From Amycolatopsis jiangsuensis (GTDB taxonomy: Bacteria > Actinomycetota > Actinomycetes > Mycobacteriales > Pseudonocardiaceae): a stretch of 64,000 nt of DNA. The notes under the pieces were generated by a model. That model saw nothing but the letters and a program-made list of their open reading frames with translations, searched no databases and was not told the DNA's origin. Each line of letters opens with the position of its first letter. Position 1 is the first letter of the stretch. The DNA lies in the NCBI RefSeq assembly GCF_014204865.1, contig NZ_JACHMG010000001.1:558001-622000 (forward strand), in the 5' to 3' direction. Shown one piece after another: positions 45,709-54,909 of this stretch. The position numbers were made by a program, and so were the translations under genes.

Positions 45709-48700
45709 CGCTGACCGCTGATTCCGGCAGCACCGAGCTGGCCCGCGCGGTCGAAGCCGCGCTCGCACCGGCGCTGTTCCGCACCGAGTCCGCCGTTGTC
45801 CGTCGCACGCTGCTCGACGTGCTCACGACCACGGCCGAACGGCACCCGAACGCCCCGGCGCTCGACGACGGCGTCAGCACGCTGAGCTACCGGCGGCTCC
45901 TGGAGGAGATCGAGGACTACGCGCGCCGGCTCCGCGAGCACGGGGTGGGCCTCGGCGACCGCGTCGGCGTCCGGATCTCCTCCGGCACAGCCGAGCTGTA
46001 CGTGGCGATCCTGGCCACGTTGTCGGTCGGCGCGGCCTACGTGCCGGTCGACGCCGACGACCCGGACGAGCGTGCCGAGCTGGTCTTCGGCGAGGCGGGC
46101 GTCGCCGCGGTCGTCACCGACGGCACCATCACCGCGCACGGCACGCCGGGCGGCCGCACCGGGCGCCCCGGCCCGGCCGACGACGCGTGGATCATCTTCA
46201 CCTCCGGCTCCACCGGAAAACCCAAGGGCGTCGCCGTCACGCATGGTTCAGCGGCCGCGTTCGTGGACGCCGAGGCGCAGCTGTTCCTCACCGACGAGCC
46301 GATCGGGCCGGGCGACCGGGTGCTGGCCGGACTGAGCGTGGCCTTCGACGCCTCCTGCGAGGAAATGTGGCTGGCCTGGCGGCACGGCGCCTGCTTGGCG
46401 CCCGCGCCACGTGCGCTGGTGCGCACGGGGGTGGACCTCGGCCCGTGGCTGGTCGCGCAGCGCATCACCGTGGTGTCGACGGTGCCGACGCTCGCCGCGC
46501 TGTGGCCCGCGGACGCGCTGGAAGACGTGCGGCTGCTCATCTTCGGCGGCGAAGCGTGCCCGCCGGAGCTGGCCGAACGCGTCGCCGTCGAGGGCCGCGA
46601 GGTCTGGAACACCTACGGCCCGACCGAGGCCACTGTGGTCGCCTGCGCCGCGCAGTTGACCGGCGAAGGTCCGGTGCGTATCGGCCTTCCGCTGGCGGGC
46701 TGGCAGCTGGCGGTGGTGAACGACGACGGTGAGCTGGTCGCCATGGGCGAGACCGGCGAGCTGGTCATCGGCGGGGCCGGGCTCGCCCGCTACCTCGACG
46801 AGGAGAAGGACGCGCAGAAGTTCGCACCGCTGCCGGCACTCGGCTGGGAGCGCGCGTACCGCAGCGGGGACATGGTCCGCGCGGAGACCGAGGGCCTGCT
46901 GTTCCTCGGCCGGCTCGACGAGCAGGTCAAGCTCGGTGGCCGCCGCATCGAGCTCGGTGAGGTCGACGCGGCGCTCCAGGCGCTGCCCGGCGTGCTCGGT
47001 GGCGCGGCCGCGATCCGTCGTACCAAGGCGGGCAACCAGGTGCTGGTCGGCTATCTCGTACCCGAGGACGGCCGGTCGCTGGACCTCGACGACGCGGCCA
47101 CCCGGCTGCGCGCGCAGCTGCCCGCCGCGCTCGTACCGCTGCTGGCCGTGGTCGCCGGCCTGCCGACCCGGACCTCGGGCAAGGTGGACCGGGCCGCGCT
47201 GCCCTGGCCACTGTCCACTGTGGACGCGAGTGCGGCCGGCCTGTCCCCCACCGAGGCGTGGCTGGCCGAGGGCTGGGGCGAGATCCTCGGCGTCTCGGTG
47301 AGCACCGCGCGCGCCGACTTCTTCACTCACGGCGGCGGCAGCCTCACCGCGGCGCAGCTGATCGCCCGCATCCGGACCCGGCACCCCGACGTGTCGGTCA
47401 GCGACATCTACCAGCACCCGAAGCTCGGTGACCTGGCCGCGAAACTCGACGCGCTGTCGGTCCGGGAGACCGAACGCCGCGACATCGCGCCGGTCCCGCG
47501 GCGCGCGGGCGTACTGCAGAGCCTGCTGATGGTCCCGCTGATGGGGCTGGTCGGGCTGCGCTGGGCGACGCTCGCCGGGGCGGGTTCGAACGTGCTGGCG
47601 CTGCTCGGGTTTTCCTGGGCGCCCACGCTGAACTGGGCGTGGCTGGTGCTCGCCTGGCTGGTGCTGTTCAGTCCGGCCGGCCGGATCGCGATCGCCGCGG
47701 GCGGTGCCCGGATACTGCTGTCCGGCGTGCGCCCGGGCAGCTACCCGCGGGGTGGCAGTGTCCACTTGCGACTGTGGACCGCGGAGAAGCTGGCGGGGTT
47801 CAGCGGTGCGGACAGTGTGGCCGGCGCGTCGTGGATGACCACGTACGCGAAGGCACTCGGTGCGCGCATCGGCAGGGACGTGGACCTTCACTCGCCGCCG
47901 CCGGTCACCGGGTTCCTCAAGCTCGGCCGCGGGGCCGCGGTGGAACCGGAAGCCGACCTGTCCGGGCACTGGGTCGACGGCGACCTGGTGCACATCGGCA
48001 AGGTCCGGATCGGTGCCGAGGCACGAGTCGGCGCACGCAGCACACTCTTTCCCGGCGCGCGGGTCGGCAAAGGCGCGGAGATCGCCGCGGGTTCGACCGT
48101 GCGTGGTGCGGTCCCGGCCGGGCAGCGCTGGGCCGGTTCGCCCGCGGTCCGCGTGGGCAAGGACGTCAAGGACGCGCTGAAATGGCCGGCGAGCCGTCCG
48201 CCGCGTTCGCGGTTCTGGGCCGCGGTCTACGGCGCGACGTCGCTGACGCTCGGGCTGCTGCCCGGAATCGCCGCGCTGGCCGGAGTCGCGGTGCTGGGCT
48301 CCGCGATCGCCGGCGCGCCGACGCTCGCCGACGCCGGGCTTCGCGCGCTCGCCGCGGTGCCGCTCGCGACCCTCGCTTACTTCCTCGCGTACGCGCTGCT
48401 CGTGCTGATCGGAGTCCGGTCGCTCGCGGCCGGCCTGGTCGAGGGCTACCACCCGGTGCACGGCCGGGTCGCGTGGCAGGTCTGGGCCACCGAACGGCTC
48501 ATGGGCATGGCACGGGAAGGTCTGTTCCCGCTGTACGCCAGCCTGTTCACCCCGGTGTGGCTGCGGCTGCTCGGGGCGAAGGTGGGCCGGGGCGTCGAGG
48601 CGTCCACCGTCCTCGCACTGCCCAAGATGACCAAAGTGGACAGTGGTGCGTTCCTCGCCGACGACACCATGGTGGCCACCTACGAACTGGGCCACGGCTG

Positions 48701-49595
48701 GCTGCACGTGGCGCCCGCGCGGATCGGCAAACAGGCCTTCCTCGGCAATTCCGGGATGACCGCGCCGGGCCGTTCGGTGCCCAAACGCGGACTGGTCGGG
48801 GTGCTCTCGTCCACGCCGGCCAAGGCGAAGAAGGGCTCGTCCTACCTCGGGATGCCGCCGCTGCCGGTGCGCAGGGCGGTCGGTGACGCGGACACCAGCC
48901 GCACCTACACGCCGCCGCTGCACCTCAAGGCCGCGCGGGCGCTGGTGGAGCTGTGCCGGATCGTGCCGGTGATGTGCGGGGTCGCGCTGACCGTCGGCGT
49001 CGCGGTGACGCTGCTGGCGCTGGCCGCCGAGGCCGGGTTCCTGGTGGCCGCGCTGCTGGCCGGTCCGGTGCTGCTGGCGGCGGGGATCGTCGCCGCGCTC
49101 ACCGCGACCGCGGCGAAGTGGCTGCTGGTCGGGAAGTTCCGCGAGGTCGACCATCCGCTGTGGAGTTCCTTCGTGTGGCGCAACGAACTGGCCGACACGT
49201 TCGTGGAGACGTTCGCCGTGCCGTGGCTGGTCGGCTCGCTCGGCGGCACGCCGCTGCTGAACGCCTGGCTGCGCACGATGGGCGCGCGAATCGGCCGGGG
49301 CGTGTGGCTCGAGACGTACTGGCTGCCGGAGTCCGACCTGGTCTCCCTCGGCGACGGCGCGACGGTCAACCGCGGCTGCGTGGTCCAGACCCATCTGTTC
49401 CACGATCGGATCATGACCATGTCCCGGGTCGAGGTGGCCGAGGGCGCGACGCTGGGCCAGCACGGCATCGTGCTGCCCGGCGCGAGTATCGGCGCGCGCA
49501 CCACGGTGGGCCCGGGTTCGCTGGTGACCCGGGGCGACGCGGTGCCGGCGGACACCCGCTGGCTGGGCAACCCGATCTCGGTCTGGCGCGGGTAG
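45705..49595 (+). CDS. Pls/PosA-type single-module NRPS (amino-acid homopolymer synthetase)
   Basis: About 1296 residues from GTG 45705; GTG 45618 would add 29. Adenylation domain about 35-510: FTSGSTGKPKGVAVTH, FDASCEEMW, NTYGPTEATVVAC, YRSGDMV, GRRIELGE. Carrier domain with Ser546 in HGGGSLTAAQ. Then membrane segments alternating with three left-handed beta-helix (hexapeptide) regions, the last ending VTRGDAVPADTRWLGNP. This is the layout of epsilon-poly-L-lysine synthetase and related enzymes, in which membrane-linked tandem domains join one amino acid repeatedly. By manual alignment to GrsA I read the specificity residues as D-A-E-S-I-G-T-V-V-K, close to a known lysine code. The product, lysine or another diamino acid polymer, is inferred. 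An M1 peptidase gene follows. Confidence 0.88.
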   Translation: MTLTADSGSTELARAVEAALAPALFRTESAVVRRTLLDVLTTTAERHPNAPALDDGVSTLSYRRLLEEIEDYARRLREHGVGLGDRVGVRISSGTAELYVAILATLSVGAAYVPVDADDPDERAELVFGEAGVAAVVTDGTITAHGTPGGRTGRPGPADDAWIIFTSGSTGKPKGVAVTHGSAAAFVDAEAQLFLTDEPIGPGDRVLAGLSVAFDASCEEMWLAWRHGACLAPAPRALVRTGVDLGPWLVAQRITVVSTVPTLAALWPADALEDVRLLIFGGEACPPELAERVAVEGREVWNTYGPTEATVVACAAQLTGEGPVRIGLPLAGWQLAVVNDDGELVAMGETGELVIGGAGLARYLDEEKDAQKFAPLPALGWERAYRSGDMVRAETEGLLFLGRLDEQVKLGGRRIELGEVDAALQALPGVLGGAAAIRRTKAGNQVLVGYLVPEDGRSLDLDDAATRLRAQLPAALVPLLAVVAGLPTRTSGKVDRAALPWPLSTVDASAAGLSPTEAWLAEGWGEILGVSVSTARADFFTHGGGSLTAAQLIARIRTRHPDVSVSDIYQHPKLGDLAAKLDALSVRETERRDIAPVPRRAGVLQSLLMVPLMGLVGLRWATLAGAGSNVLALLGFSWAPTLNWAWLVLAWLVLFSPAGRIAIAAGGARILLSGVRPGSYPRGGSVHLRLWTAEKLAGFSGADSVAGASWMTTYAKALGARIGRDVDLHSPPPVTGFLKLGRGAAVEPEADLSGHWVDGDLVHIGKVRIGAEARVGARSTLFPGARVGKGAEIAAGSTVRGAVPAGQRWAGSPAVRVGKDVKDALKWPASRPPRSRFWAAVYGATSLTLGLLPGIAALAGVAVLGSAIAGAPTLADAGLRALAAVPLATLAYFLAYALLVLIGVRSLAAGLVEGYHPVHGRVAWQVWATERLMGMAREGLFPLYASLFTPVWLRLLGAKVGRGVEASTVLALPKMTKVDSGAFLADDTMVATYELGHGWLHVAPARIGKQAFLGNSGMTAPGRSVPKRGLVGVLSSTPAKAKKGSSYLGMPPLPVRRAVGDADTSRTYTPPLHLKAARALVELCRIVPVMCGVALTVGVAVTLLALAAEAGFLVAALLAGPVLLAAGIVAALTATAAKWLLVGKFREVDHPLWSSFVWRNELADTFVETFAVPWLVGSLGGTPLLNAWLRTMGARIGRGVWLETYWLPESDLVSLGDGATVNRGCVVQTHLFHDRIMTMSRVEVAEGATLGQHGIVLPGASIGARTTVGPGSLVTRGDAVPADTRWLGNPISVWRG

Positions 49596-49686
49596 CAGGC
49601 CACAGTCCACGGCGAGCGTTGCGGTCCCGGCGCGGGCGCGCGATGCTGATGACGAGCACAGCAGGCGGAAGCGGGGTTCTTCTCGG

Positions 49687-51030
49687 GTGAGTACGAAGGC
49701 AGCCGCACCGGCGCCCGGTGCGGAAACCTCCGGCGACACGTACCTCCCGGACCACGGCAACGGCGGGTACCGGGTCCGGCACTACGATCTGGACCTCGAC
49801 TACCGCATCGGCCCCAACCGGCTCGCCGCCACCGCGGTGCTCACCTGCGAGGCCACTCAGGCGCTGTCGCGGTTCTCGCTGGACTTCGGCGAGTTCCGGG
49901 TGGGCCGGGTGCTGGTCGAGGGCCGGGCCGCCAAGTACCTGCGGCGTGGCCTGAAGCTGCAGGTCCGTCCCGCGCGCCCGATCCCGGCCGGTGCGGTGTT
50001 CCGGGTGGAGGTCCGCTACTCCGGAAACCCGAAGCCGGTGCGAAGCCGCTGGGGCGACATCGGCTGGGACGAGCTGACCGACGGCGCGCTGGTGGCGAGC
50101 CAGCCGGTCGGCGCCCCCTCCTGGTTCCCGTGCAACGACCACCCCGCCGACAAGGCGTCCTACCGGGTCGCGGTGGCCGCCTCGTCGCCGTACCTGGTGG
50201 TGGTGACGGGAAACCTGATGTCGCGCCATCAGGCGGCGAGTACCACGAGATGGGTCTACGAGCGGGCGGAGCCGACCGCGGCGTACCTGATGAGCGTGCA
50301 GATCGGCCGGTACGACGAAATCGAGCTGGCCGGCGAACTGTCCTCGCCGGGGAGCGGGGTCGTGCAGCGGGCCGCCGTGCCGCCCCGGCTGCGGCGGCAG
50401 TTCATCCGCGATTTCGGGCGGCAGGGCCGGATGATGGCCGCGCTGCAAGGATGGTTCGGGCCTTATCCGTTCGGCGAGTACGTGGTCGTGGTGACCGACG
50501 ACGAACTGGACGATCCGATCGAAGCGCAGGGGATGTCGATCTTCGGGGCCAACCACGTGGACGGTCACCGCACGCACGAGCGACTGGTGGTCCACGAGCT
50601 GGCCCACCAGTGGTTCGGCAACAGCCTGACCGTGGCCGACTGGCGGCACATCTGGCTCAACGAGGGGTTCGCGACCTACACCGAATGGCTGTGGTCGGAG
50701 GAATCCGGCGGAGAGTCCACGGCGTCGCAAGCCCGCGGCTGGTACGACCACGTCCGTGCCGAACCGGCCGACGTGGCGATCGGCGATCCCGGCGCGGCAC
50801 GCATGTTCGACGAACGCGTGTACAAGCGCGGTGCGCTCACCCTGCACGCGTTGCGCGGTGAAATCGGGGACGCGGCGTTCTTCGCGGTGGTGAAAGCGTG
50901 GGCGGCGCAGTACCGGCACGCAGTGGTGCGTACCGAGGATTTCGTCGCGCTGGCGGAGAAGCAGGCGGGGCGTTCGCTGGCGGAGTTCTTCGACCGCTGG
51001 CTCGGGAAGTTCCCGCTGCCGCGGCTGTGA
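49687..51030 (+). CDS. M1-family zinc metallopeptidase
   Basis: 447 residues, the short actinobacterial form containing the N-terminal beta-saddle and catalytic domain but not the long C-terminal domain of PepN. The zinc site is HELAHQW (H303, E304, H307) with NEGFATY supplying E326 after 18 residues. The substrate N-terminus loop reads GAMEN in classical M1 enzymes; here the matching region is QGMSIFG, a clear variation. No signal peptide, so cytosolic. It lies 91 bases after the Pls-like gene; M1 peptidases are known polylysine-degrading enzymes in Streptomyces, so a link to that polymer is plausible but inferred. Confidence 0.9.
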   Translation: MSTKAAAPAPGAETSGDTYLPDHGNGGYRVRHYDLDLDYRIGPNRLAATAVLTCEATQALSRFSLDFGEFRVGRVLVEGRAAKYLRRGLKLQVRPARPIPAGAVFRVEVRYSGNPKPVRSRWGDIGWDELTDGALVASQPVGAPSWFPCNDHPADKASYRVAVAASSPYLVVVTGNLMSRHQAASTTRWVYERAEPTAAYLMSVQIGRYDEIELAGELSSPGSGVVQRAAVPPRLRRQFIRDFGRQGRMMAALQGWFGPYPFGEYVVVVTDDELDDPIEAQGMSIFGANHVDGHRTHERLVVHELAHQWFGNSLTVADWRHIWLNEGFATYTEWLWSEESGGESTASQARGWYDHVRAEPADVAIGDPGAARMFDERVYKRGALTLHALRGEIGDAAFFAVVKAWAAQYRHAVVRTEDFVALAEKQAGRSLAEFFDRWLGKFPLPRL

Positions 51031-51032
51031 CC

Positions 51033-51605
51033 AATCGCGAGTCCCCGCCTCGAACGGATAGTCGAGGGAGAACAGCACGTTGCCGGCACCGATCTCGGCG
51101 ATCGCGTCGAGCAGTGCCGCGTGCGAGAACACCCCCGACGTGGTGATCGTGACGTTCCGCCCGAAGTACTGCGAGGGCAGCCGCTCCAGCGGAGGCTGCA
51201 GCTCGGGGGCCAGGTCGCGGTAGCGGGCGTCGATGCGGTACAGCTGCGCGGGCAGGAACTCACCCATGTGCCCCAGGATGAGCCGGGCGCCGGGGAACCA
51301 GTCGAAGACGCCGCCGAAGATCAGCCGCAGGGCGTGCCCGCCGGTGCGCTGGTTTCCGCCCCAGGTCGCGTGGTCCAGTCCCGGATATCCGCGCAGCATC
51401 TGCCATTCGTCCGACGGCACGGGTTCGGGTGCAGGTAGAGCGGGACCCCGAGTTCCTGCAGGGTCTCCCGGAACGGGGCGTACCGCGGCTCGTCCAGGTA
51501 GTGGCCGAGAGTTCGGTGAAGTCGGCCAGCCTCCGTCGCCAGTCGGCGGCCACTTCCGGTTTCGCCGGAAGGTGGGGCAGCGGGGGTCCGTCGGTCGAAA
51601 GCTCG
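51033..51605 (-). pseudogene. amidohydrolase (decarboxylase-type) remnant with two frameshifts
   Basis: Read from right to left, three frames join into one amidohydrolase-2 protein. Segment one contains YDELSTDGPPLPHLPAKPEV; segment two continues GHYLDEPRYAPFRETLQELG and PLYLHPNP; segment three continues WGGNQRTGGHALRLIFGGVF, then RLILGHMGEFLPAQLYRID and NVLFSLDYPFE. HMGE and FSxDYPFE are typical of gamma-resorcylate or carboxyvanillate decarboxylase relatives. The N-terminal metal-binding region and the last ~40 residues are missing, so this is a truncated pseudogene. Confidence 0.85.
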
Positions 51606-51608
51606 TCG

Positions 51609-51959
51609 TAGGAGAACGCTCGCGCCACCCTGCTGTGGCGGGCGCATGACTGGTTTCGCGGCGCCGTGACGACCGGCCGGCGCGGCGAGCCGGGCTGGGT
51701 GAGTCCCGCGCACGCGACCCTGCTGAGCCAGCTCGACCCCGGCGGAATGCCGATGGCCGACCTCGGCCGGTCGAAACTCGTCGTGCCGCCCCCGGAAGGC
51801 ATCGTCCGGCGACGGCAGGCACGCGAGCTGCGGCGCGAACCGAAAGCCGGATTGGCCGAACGCATCGGGCCACAGCGGATGCCGGCGCTGCGGGACGCGC
51901 TGGAACAGGACTGGGGCGAGGTCGCCGGCCGCGGTGGGCAACGGCGCCCGACGCTGTGA
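51609..51959 (+). pseudogene. MarR-family regulator remnant
   Basis: The frame opens after a TAG at about 51606 and reads LLWRAHDWFRGAVTTGRRGE, then WVSPAHATLLSQLDPGGMPMADLG, which is a MarR dimerisation helix and first wing helix. The recognition helix and wing are missing: the sequence passes directly into a degenerate stretch and then the C-terminal MarR helix (LAERIGPQRMPALRDALEQDW). No good start is visible upstream, so I call it a pseudogene with internal deletion. It is divergent from the amidohydrolase remnant, and may once have regulated it. Confidence 0.65.
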
Positions 51960-51967
51960 GCAAGTCC

Positions 51968-52000
51968 GGAGTGGACTGTCCCTCTGCGACAGTCCACTCC
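51968..52000. repeat. 13-bp perfect inverted repeat
   Basis: GGAGTGGACTGTC (51968-51980) and GACAGTCCACTCC (51988-52000) flank a CCTCTGC loop. It lies between the MarR remnant and the convergent udh gene, where it could serve as a bidirectional terminator or be a dispersed palindromic element. The remaining gap to 52095 shows nothing recognisable. Confidence 0.8.
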
Positions 52001-52095
52001 AGACTGCCGAAGACATGCGGTGGGTCGATCAGGCAGTCGCGCCGCGGTGCCGATGACCGCGCTGCCGGTGGCCGCGGTGTCTCAGCGCGGGTGCG

Positions 52096-52920
52096 TCACA
52101 GCGGGTTGAACGCCCCCAGCGGCGCGGTGCAGAACGGTCCGCCGACGCATTCCGCGGCGATCCCGGACGGTCCGGGCTGTCCGGCCAGCTGCTCGGCGAA
52201 GACCTCGGCGTCGTCGTGTGAGGTGTAGCCCAGCGCTTCGGCTTCGGCGAGGGAGTAGATCCGCCGCGTGTTGTCCGAGACGCCCCAGATCAGCCGGTAA
52301 CCGGGGGAGGGCGCGCTGAGGCACGCCTCGAACAGTCGCGCACCGTCGTCCGGGGACAGCCAGGTGACCAGTCCACGCGGACCGAGCGGCAGCGGGGTCT
52401 CGAAGCACGAGCCGATCCGCACCACGATCACGTCCATGCCGAAACGCGAGGCGTACAGGCTGCCCAGGGCCTCGATGGCGGCTTTGCTGACGCCGTAGTA
52501 GGTGTCGGGCCGCGGGCTCGAATCGGCGGGCAGCCCGCTCTCGCCGGCGTCGGCGATGCGGCGGAACCCGACCGCGTGGTTGCTCGAGGCGAGGATCACC
52601 CGCTTGATCCCGGCCTCGCGGGCTGCCTCGAGCACGGTGTGCGTGCCATTGATGTTCACGTCGAGGGTGGCTTCCCACGAGTTCTCCCGGCTGTGCCCGC
52701 CGAGGTGGATCAGCGCGTCCGCGCCCTCGCACGCCGCGGCCATCGTCGCGGCGTCGGTGACCGAGCCGGTCAGGATTTCGACCGCTTCGCCGGGCTCAGC
52801 CGCGGGCTGCCCGGCGAGGTCCAACAGGCGCAGCACCCGGCCGGGTTTGCGCAGCCGCGGCCGCATCAGGGTGCCGACGACGCCGGCCGCTCCGGTGATC
52901 AGCACACGCTGGTCTGGCAT
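52096..52920 (-). CDS. udh: uronate dehydrogenase (NAD-dependent SDR)
   Basis: 274 residues of the extended SDR/epimerase class. VLITGAAGVVGTLMRPRLR at the N-terminus binds NAD; LIHLGGHSRENSWEATLDVN, ILASSNHAVGF and the catalytic YYGVSK (Tyr-x-x-x-Lys) follow. The segments RIGSCFETPLPLGPRGLVTW and LSPDDGARLFEACLSA are characteristic of uronate dehydrogenases, which oxidise glucuronate or galacturonate to the aldarolactone with NAD+. It lies downstream of iclR on the same strand and opposite the kdgD operon, completing a uronate oxidation pathway. Confidence 0.88.
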   Translation of the reverse strand: MPDQRVLITGAAGVVGTLMRPRLRKPGRVLRLLDLAGQPAAEPGEAVEILTGSVTDAATMAAACEGADALIHLGGHSRENSWEATLDVNINGTHTVLEAAREAGIKRVILASSNHAVGFRRIADAGESGLPADSSPRPDTYYGVSKAAIEALGSLYASRFGMDVIVVRIGSCFETPLPLGPRGLVTWLSPDDGARLFEACLSAPSPGYRLIWGVSDNTRRIYSLAEAEALGYTSHDDAEVFAEQLAGQPGPSGIAAECVGGPFCTAPLGAFNPL

Positions 52921-53009
52921 GGGGGAGTCCTCTCGCGAACAGAGCTGGACTCGTGCGTGGCGAGGCCGGTCGGAACCGGCGTCGCCACGCACGAGGCGGG
53001 GAAGGGGGG

Positions 53010-53837
53010 TCAGCGGATGCCGGCCCGGCGCAGCTGCTGGCCGAGTTCGGCGGTGGTTTCGGCCAGCAGCGTGCCCACGCGTTCGGCGTCGGCATCGCTC
53101 ACCTGGCCGACCGGCATCGAGCAGCTCATCGCGTCGGTGCCGGGAATGCGGTACGGGATCACCGCGGCGACGCAGCGCACGCCCGGGGTGCCTTCTTCGA
53201 ACTCGGCCGCGTATCCGCGGTCACGCGTGCGTGCGAGGTCGGCGTGCAGTGCCTCGCGGGAGGTGATGGTGTGCGAAGTGAGCGGCGAGAGCTCGGCCGG
53301 CACGAGGTCTTCGATCTCCTCGTGCGTCAGCTCGGCCAGCAGCGCCTTGCCCAGCGCGGTGGCGTGCGCCGGCAGCGTGCGCCCGACCCGGGAGACCAGA
53401 TGGGTGGAGTGCTGTGATTCGCGGGTTTCCAGGTACACGACCTCGGTGCCGTTGCGGCGGGCGAAGTGCGCGGTGAACCCGGTTTTCTCGCGGATGCGCT
53501 CCAGCGCCTCGGTGGCGAACGGCACGATCGCGTCGCGGTCCAGGTAGGCGGTCCCGCAGATCAGCGCCCGCACGCCGAGCCGGTACCGCGCCGAGTTCGC
53601 GTCCGCTTCCAGCCAGCCCGCATCCAGCAGGGTGCGCAGCAGTCCGTGCAGACTGGACCGTGGGAACCCGGTGCGGGCGTGCAGGTCCGACAGGGAGAGC
53701 CACACGTCGTTCGCGGCGAAGGTCTCGAGCAGGTCGATGGTGCGCCGGGCGGACTTCACGCCCGACGCGCCCGGCTCGCCACCCGCGGCGTGCTCCGGCG
53801 TGCCAGGGGTGCCTGCGGCGGCGAGTTTCTGCGCCAT
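53010..53837 (-). CDS. IclR-family transcriptional regulator
   Basis: 275 residues. The N-terminal winged helix spans about 25-90 (RTIDLLETFAANDVWLSLSD, RTGFPRSSLHGLLRTLLDAGW). The C-terminal IclR ligand domain includes LPAHATALGKALLAELTHEE and VAAVIPYRIPG. It is divergent from the kdgD operon and upstream of udh, so it is the likely pathway regulator, responding to a uronate or aldarate intermediate. Confidence 0.92.
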   Translation of the reverse strand: MAQKLAAAGTPGTPEHAAGGEPGASGVKSARRTIDLLETFAANDVWLSLSDLHARTGFPRSSLHGLLRTLLDAGWLEADANSARYRLGVRALICGTAYLDRDAIVPFATEALERIREKTGFTAHFARRNGTEVVYLETRESQHSTHLVSRVGRTLPAHATALGKALLAELTHEEIEDLVPAELSPLTSHTITSREALHADLARTRDRGYAAEFEEGTPGVRCVAAVIPYRIPGTDAMSCSMPVGQVSDADAERVGTLLAETTAELGQQLRRAGIR

Positions 53838-53859
53838 GTGCGTCCTCCGACCGGGGGCG

Positions 53860-53920
53860 TTGACTTGTGAGTCCGGCCATATTAGCGTCCCGAACTGCGT
53901 TCTTGTGGATGAATATGGTC
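53860..53920 (+). promoter_or_regulatory. candidate promoter and operator of the kdgD operon
   Basis: TTGACT (53860-53865) and TAGCGT (53883-53888) are spaced by 17 bases and direct transcription toward kdgD. An inverted repeat, GGCCATATT (53875-53883) and AATATGGTC (53912-53920), overlaps the -10 and start region and could be the IclR operator. Both are pattern-based proposals. Confidence 0.5.
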
Positions 53921-53967
53921 ACGATAACAGACTCCATTCAAGAATGTGAACATTGGAGCAGAAACTG

Positions 53968-54909
53968 ATGGCACAGACCGAGATCGCGCTGGACGGCCTG
54001 CTGGCGTTCCCGCTGACGCCGTTCGCCGACGACCTCGAGGTCGACCTCGACGGGTTCGCGGAGAACGTGGAAGGCCACATCGCCGCCGGTGCCGGCGCGC
54101 TGTTCGTCGCGTGCGGCACCGGTGAGTTCAGCTCGCTTTCGGCCGACGAGGTCGCCGCTGCGCTGGCGAAGGCGCGTGAGGTGGCCGCGGGCCGCGTCCC
54201 GGTGTGGGTCGGGGCCGGCGGTGGCGCCGCGAACGCGCGCGCGGGCGTGGCCGCGGCGCAGGCCGGCGGTGCGGACGGAGTGCTCCTGCTGCCGCCGTAT
54301 CTGGTCAAGGGCCCGCAGGCCGGGCTCGCCGAGTACGTGCGCTTCGCGGTCGGCGACAGCACCGTGCCGGTGGTGGTCTACCACCGCGGCACCGGTGTGT
54401 TCAGCGCTCCGACGGCGGCAAAGCTGCTGGACATCCCGTCCGTCGCCGGGATCAAGGACGGCTACGGCGACGTCGACACGATGACCCGCATCGTCACCAC
54501 CATCCGCGCGCTGGGCACGAGGCGTTCGGAGGAGTTCCTGTTCTTCAACGGGTTGCCGACCGCTGAAGTGTCCGCGAAGGCGTACGCGGCGATCGGCGTG
54601 GCGCGCTATTCCTCGGCTGTGCACTGCTTCGCGCCCGAGATCGCGCACCGTTTCCACCGTGCCCTCGGTGAAGGCGACGAGGCCGCGATGGACGCGCTGC
54701 TCGCCGGGTTCTACGTCCCGCTGGTGGCGTTGCGCGACGAAACACCCGGCTTCGCGGTGTCGCTGGTGAAGGCGGCCGCCCGGTTGCGCGGCGACAAGGT
54801 CGGCACGGTACGGCCGCCGTTGGTAGAGCCGACTGCCGAGCAGATCGACCGGCTGGGGACGATCGTCGAAGACGGCTTCGCAGTGCTGAAGCGGATCGAG
54901 GCCCGTTGA
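53968..54909 (+). CDS. kdgD: 5-dehydro-4-deoxyglucarate dehydratase
   Basis: 313 residues of the DapA/N-acetylneuraminate lyase (TIM barrel) family. FPLTPFADDLEVDLDGF at the N-terminus, GTGEFSSLSADEV (GTGE instead of the GTTGE of DapA), the conserved Tyr in VVVYHRGTGVF, and the Schiff-base Lys in AGIKDGYGD near residue 184. It dehydrates and decarboxylates 5-dehydro-4-deoxyglucarate to 2-oxoglutarate semialdehyde. ATG 53968 is used; TTG 53953 would add five residues. The stop overlaps the glucarate dehydratase ATG. Confidence 0.92.
   Translation: MAQTEIALDGLLAFPLTPFADDLEVDLDGFAENVEGHIAAGAGALFVACGTGEFSSLSADEVAAALAKAREVAAGRVPVWVGAGGGAANARAGVAAAQAGGADGVLLLPPYLVKGPQAGLAEYVRFAVGDSTVPVVVYHRGTGVFSAPTAAKLLDIPSVAGIKDGYGDVDTMTRIVTTIRALGTRRSEEFLFFNGLPTAEVSAKAYAAIGVARYSSAVHCFAPEIAHRFHRALGEGDEAAMDALLAGFYVPLVALRDETPGFAVSLVKAAARLRGDKVGTVRPPLVEPTAEQIDRLGTIVEDGFAVLKRIEAR

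Noticed and set aside
46248..49760. Minus-strand frame of about 1170 codons opposite the NRPS gene
   Set aside because: Same GC-driven shadow effect; no domain or motif, and the plus strand has a complete NRPS architecture.
51666..51959. A genuine 97-residue gene
   Set aside because: In-frame sequence upstream of its GTG is clearly MarR-like and the recognition helix is missing, so it reads as part of a decayed MarR gene, not a separate small protein.
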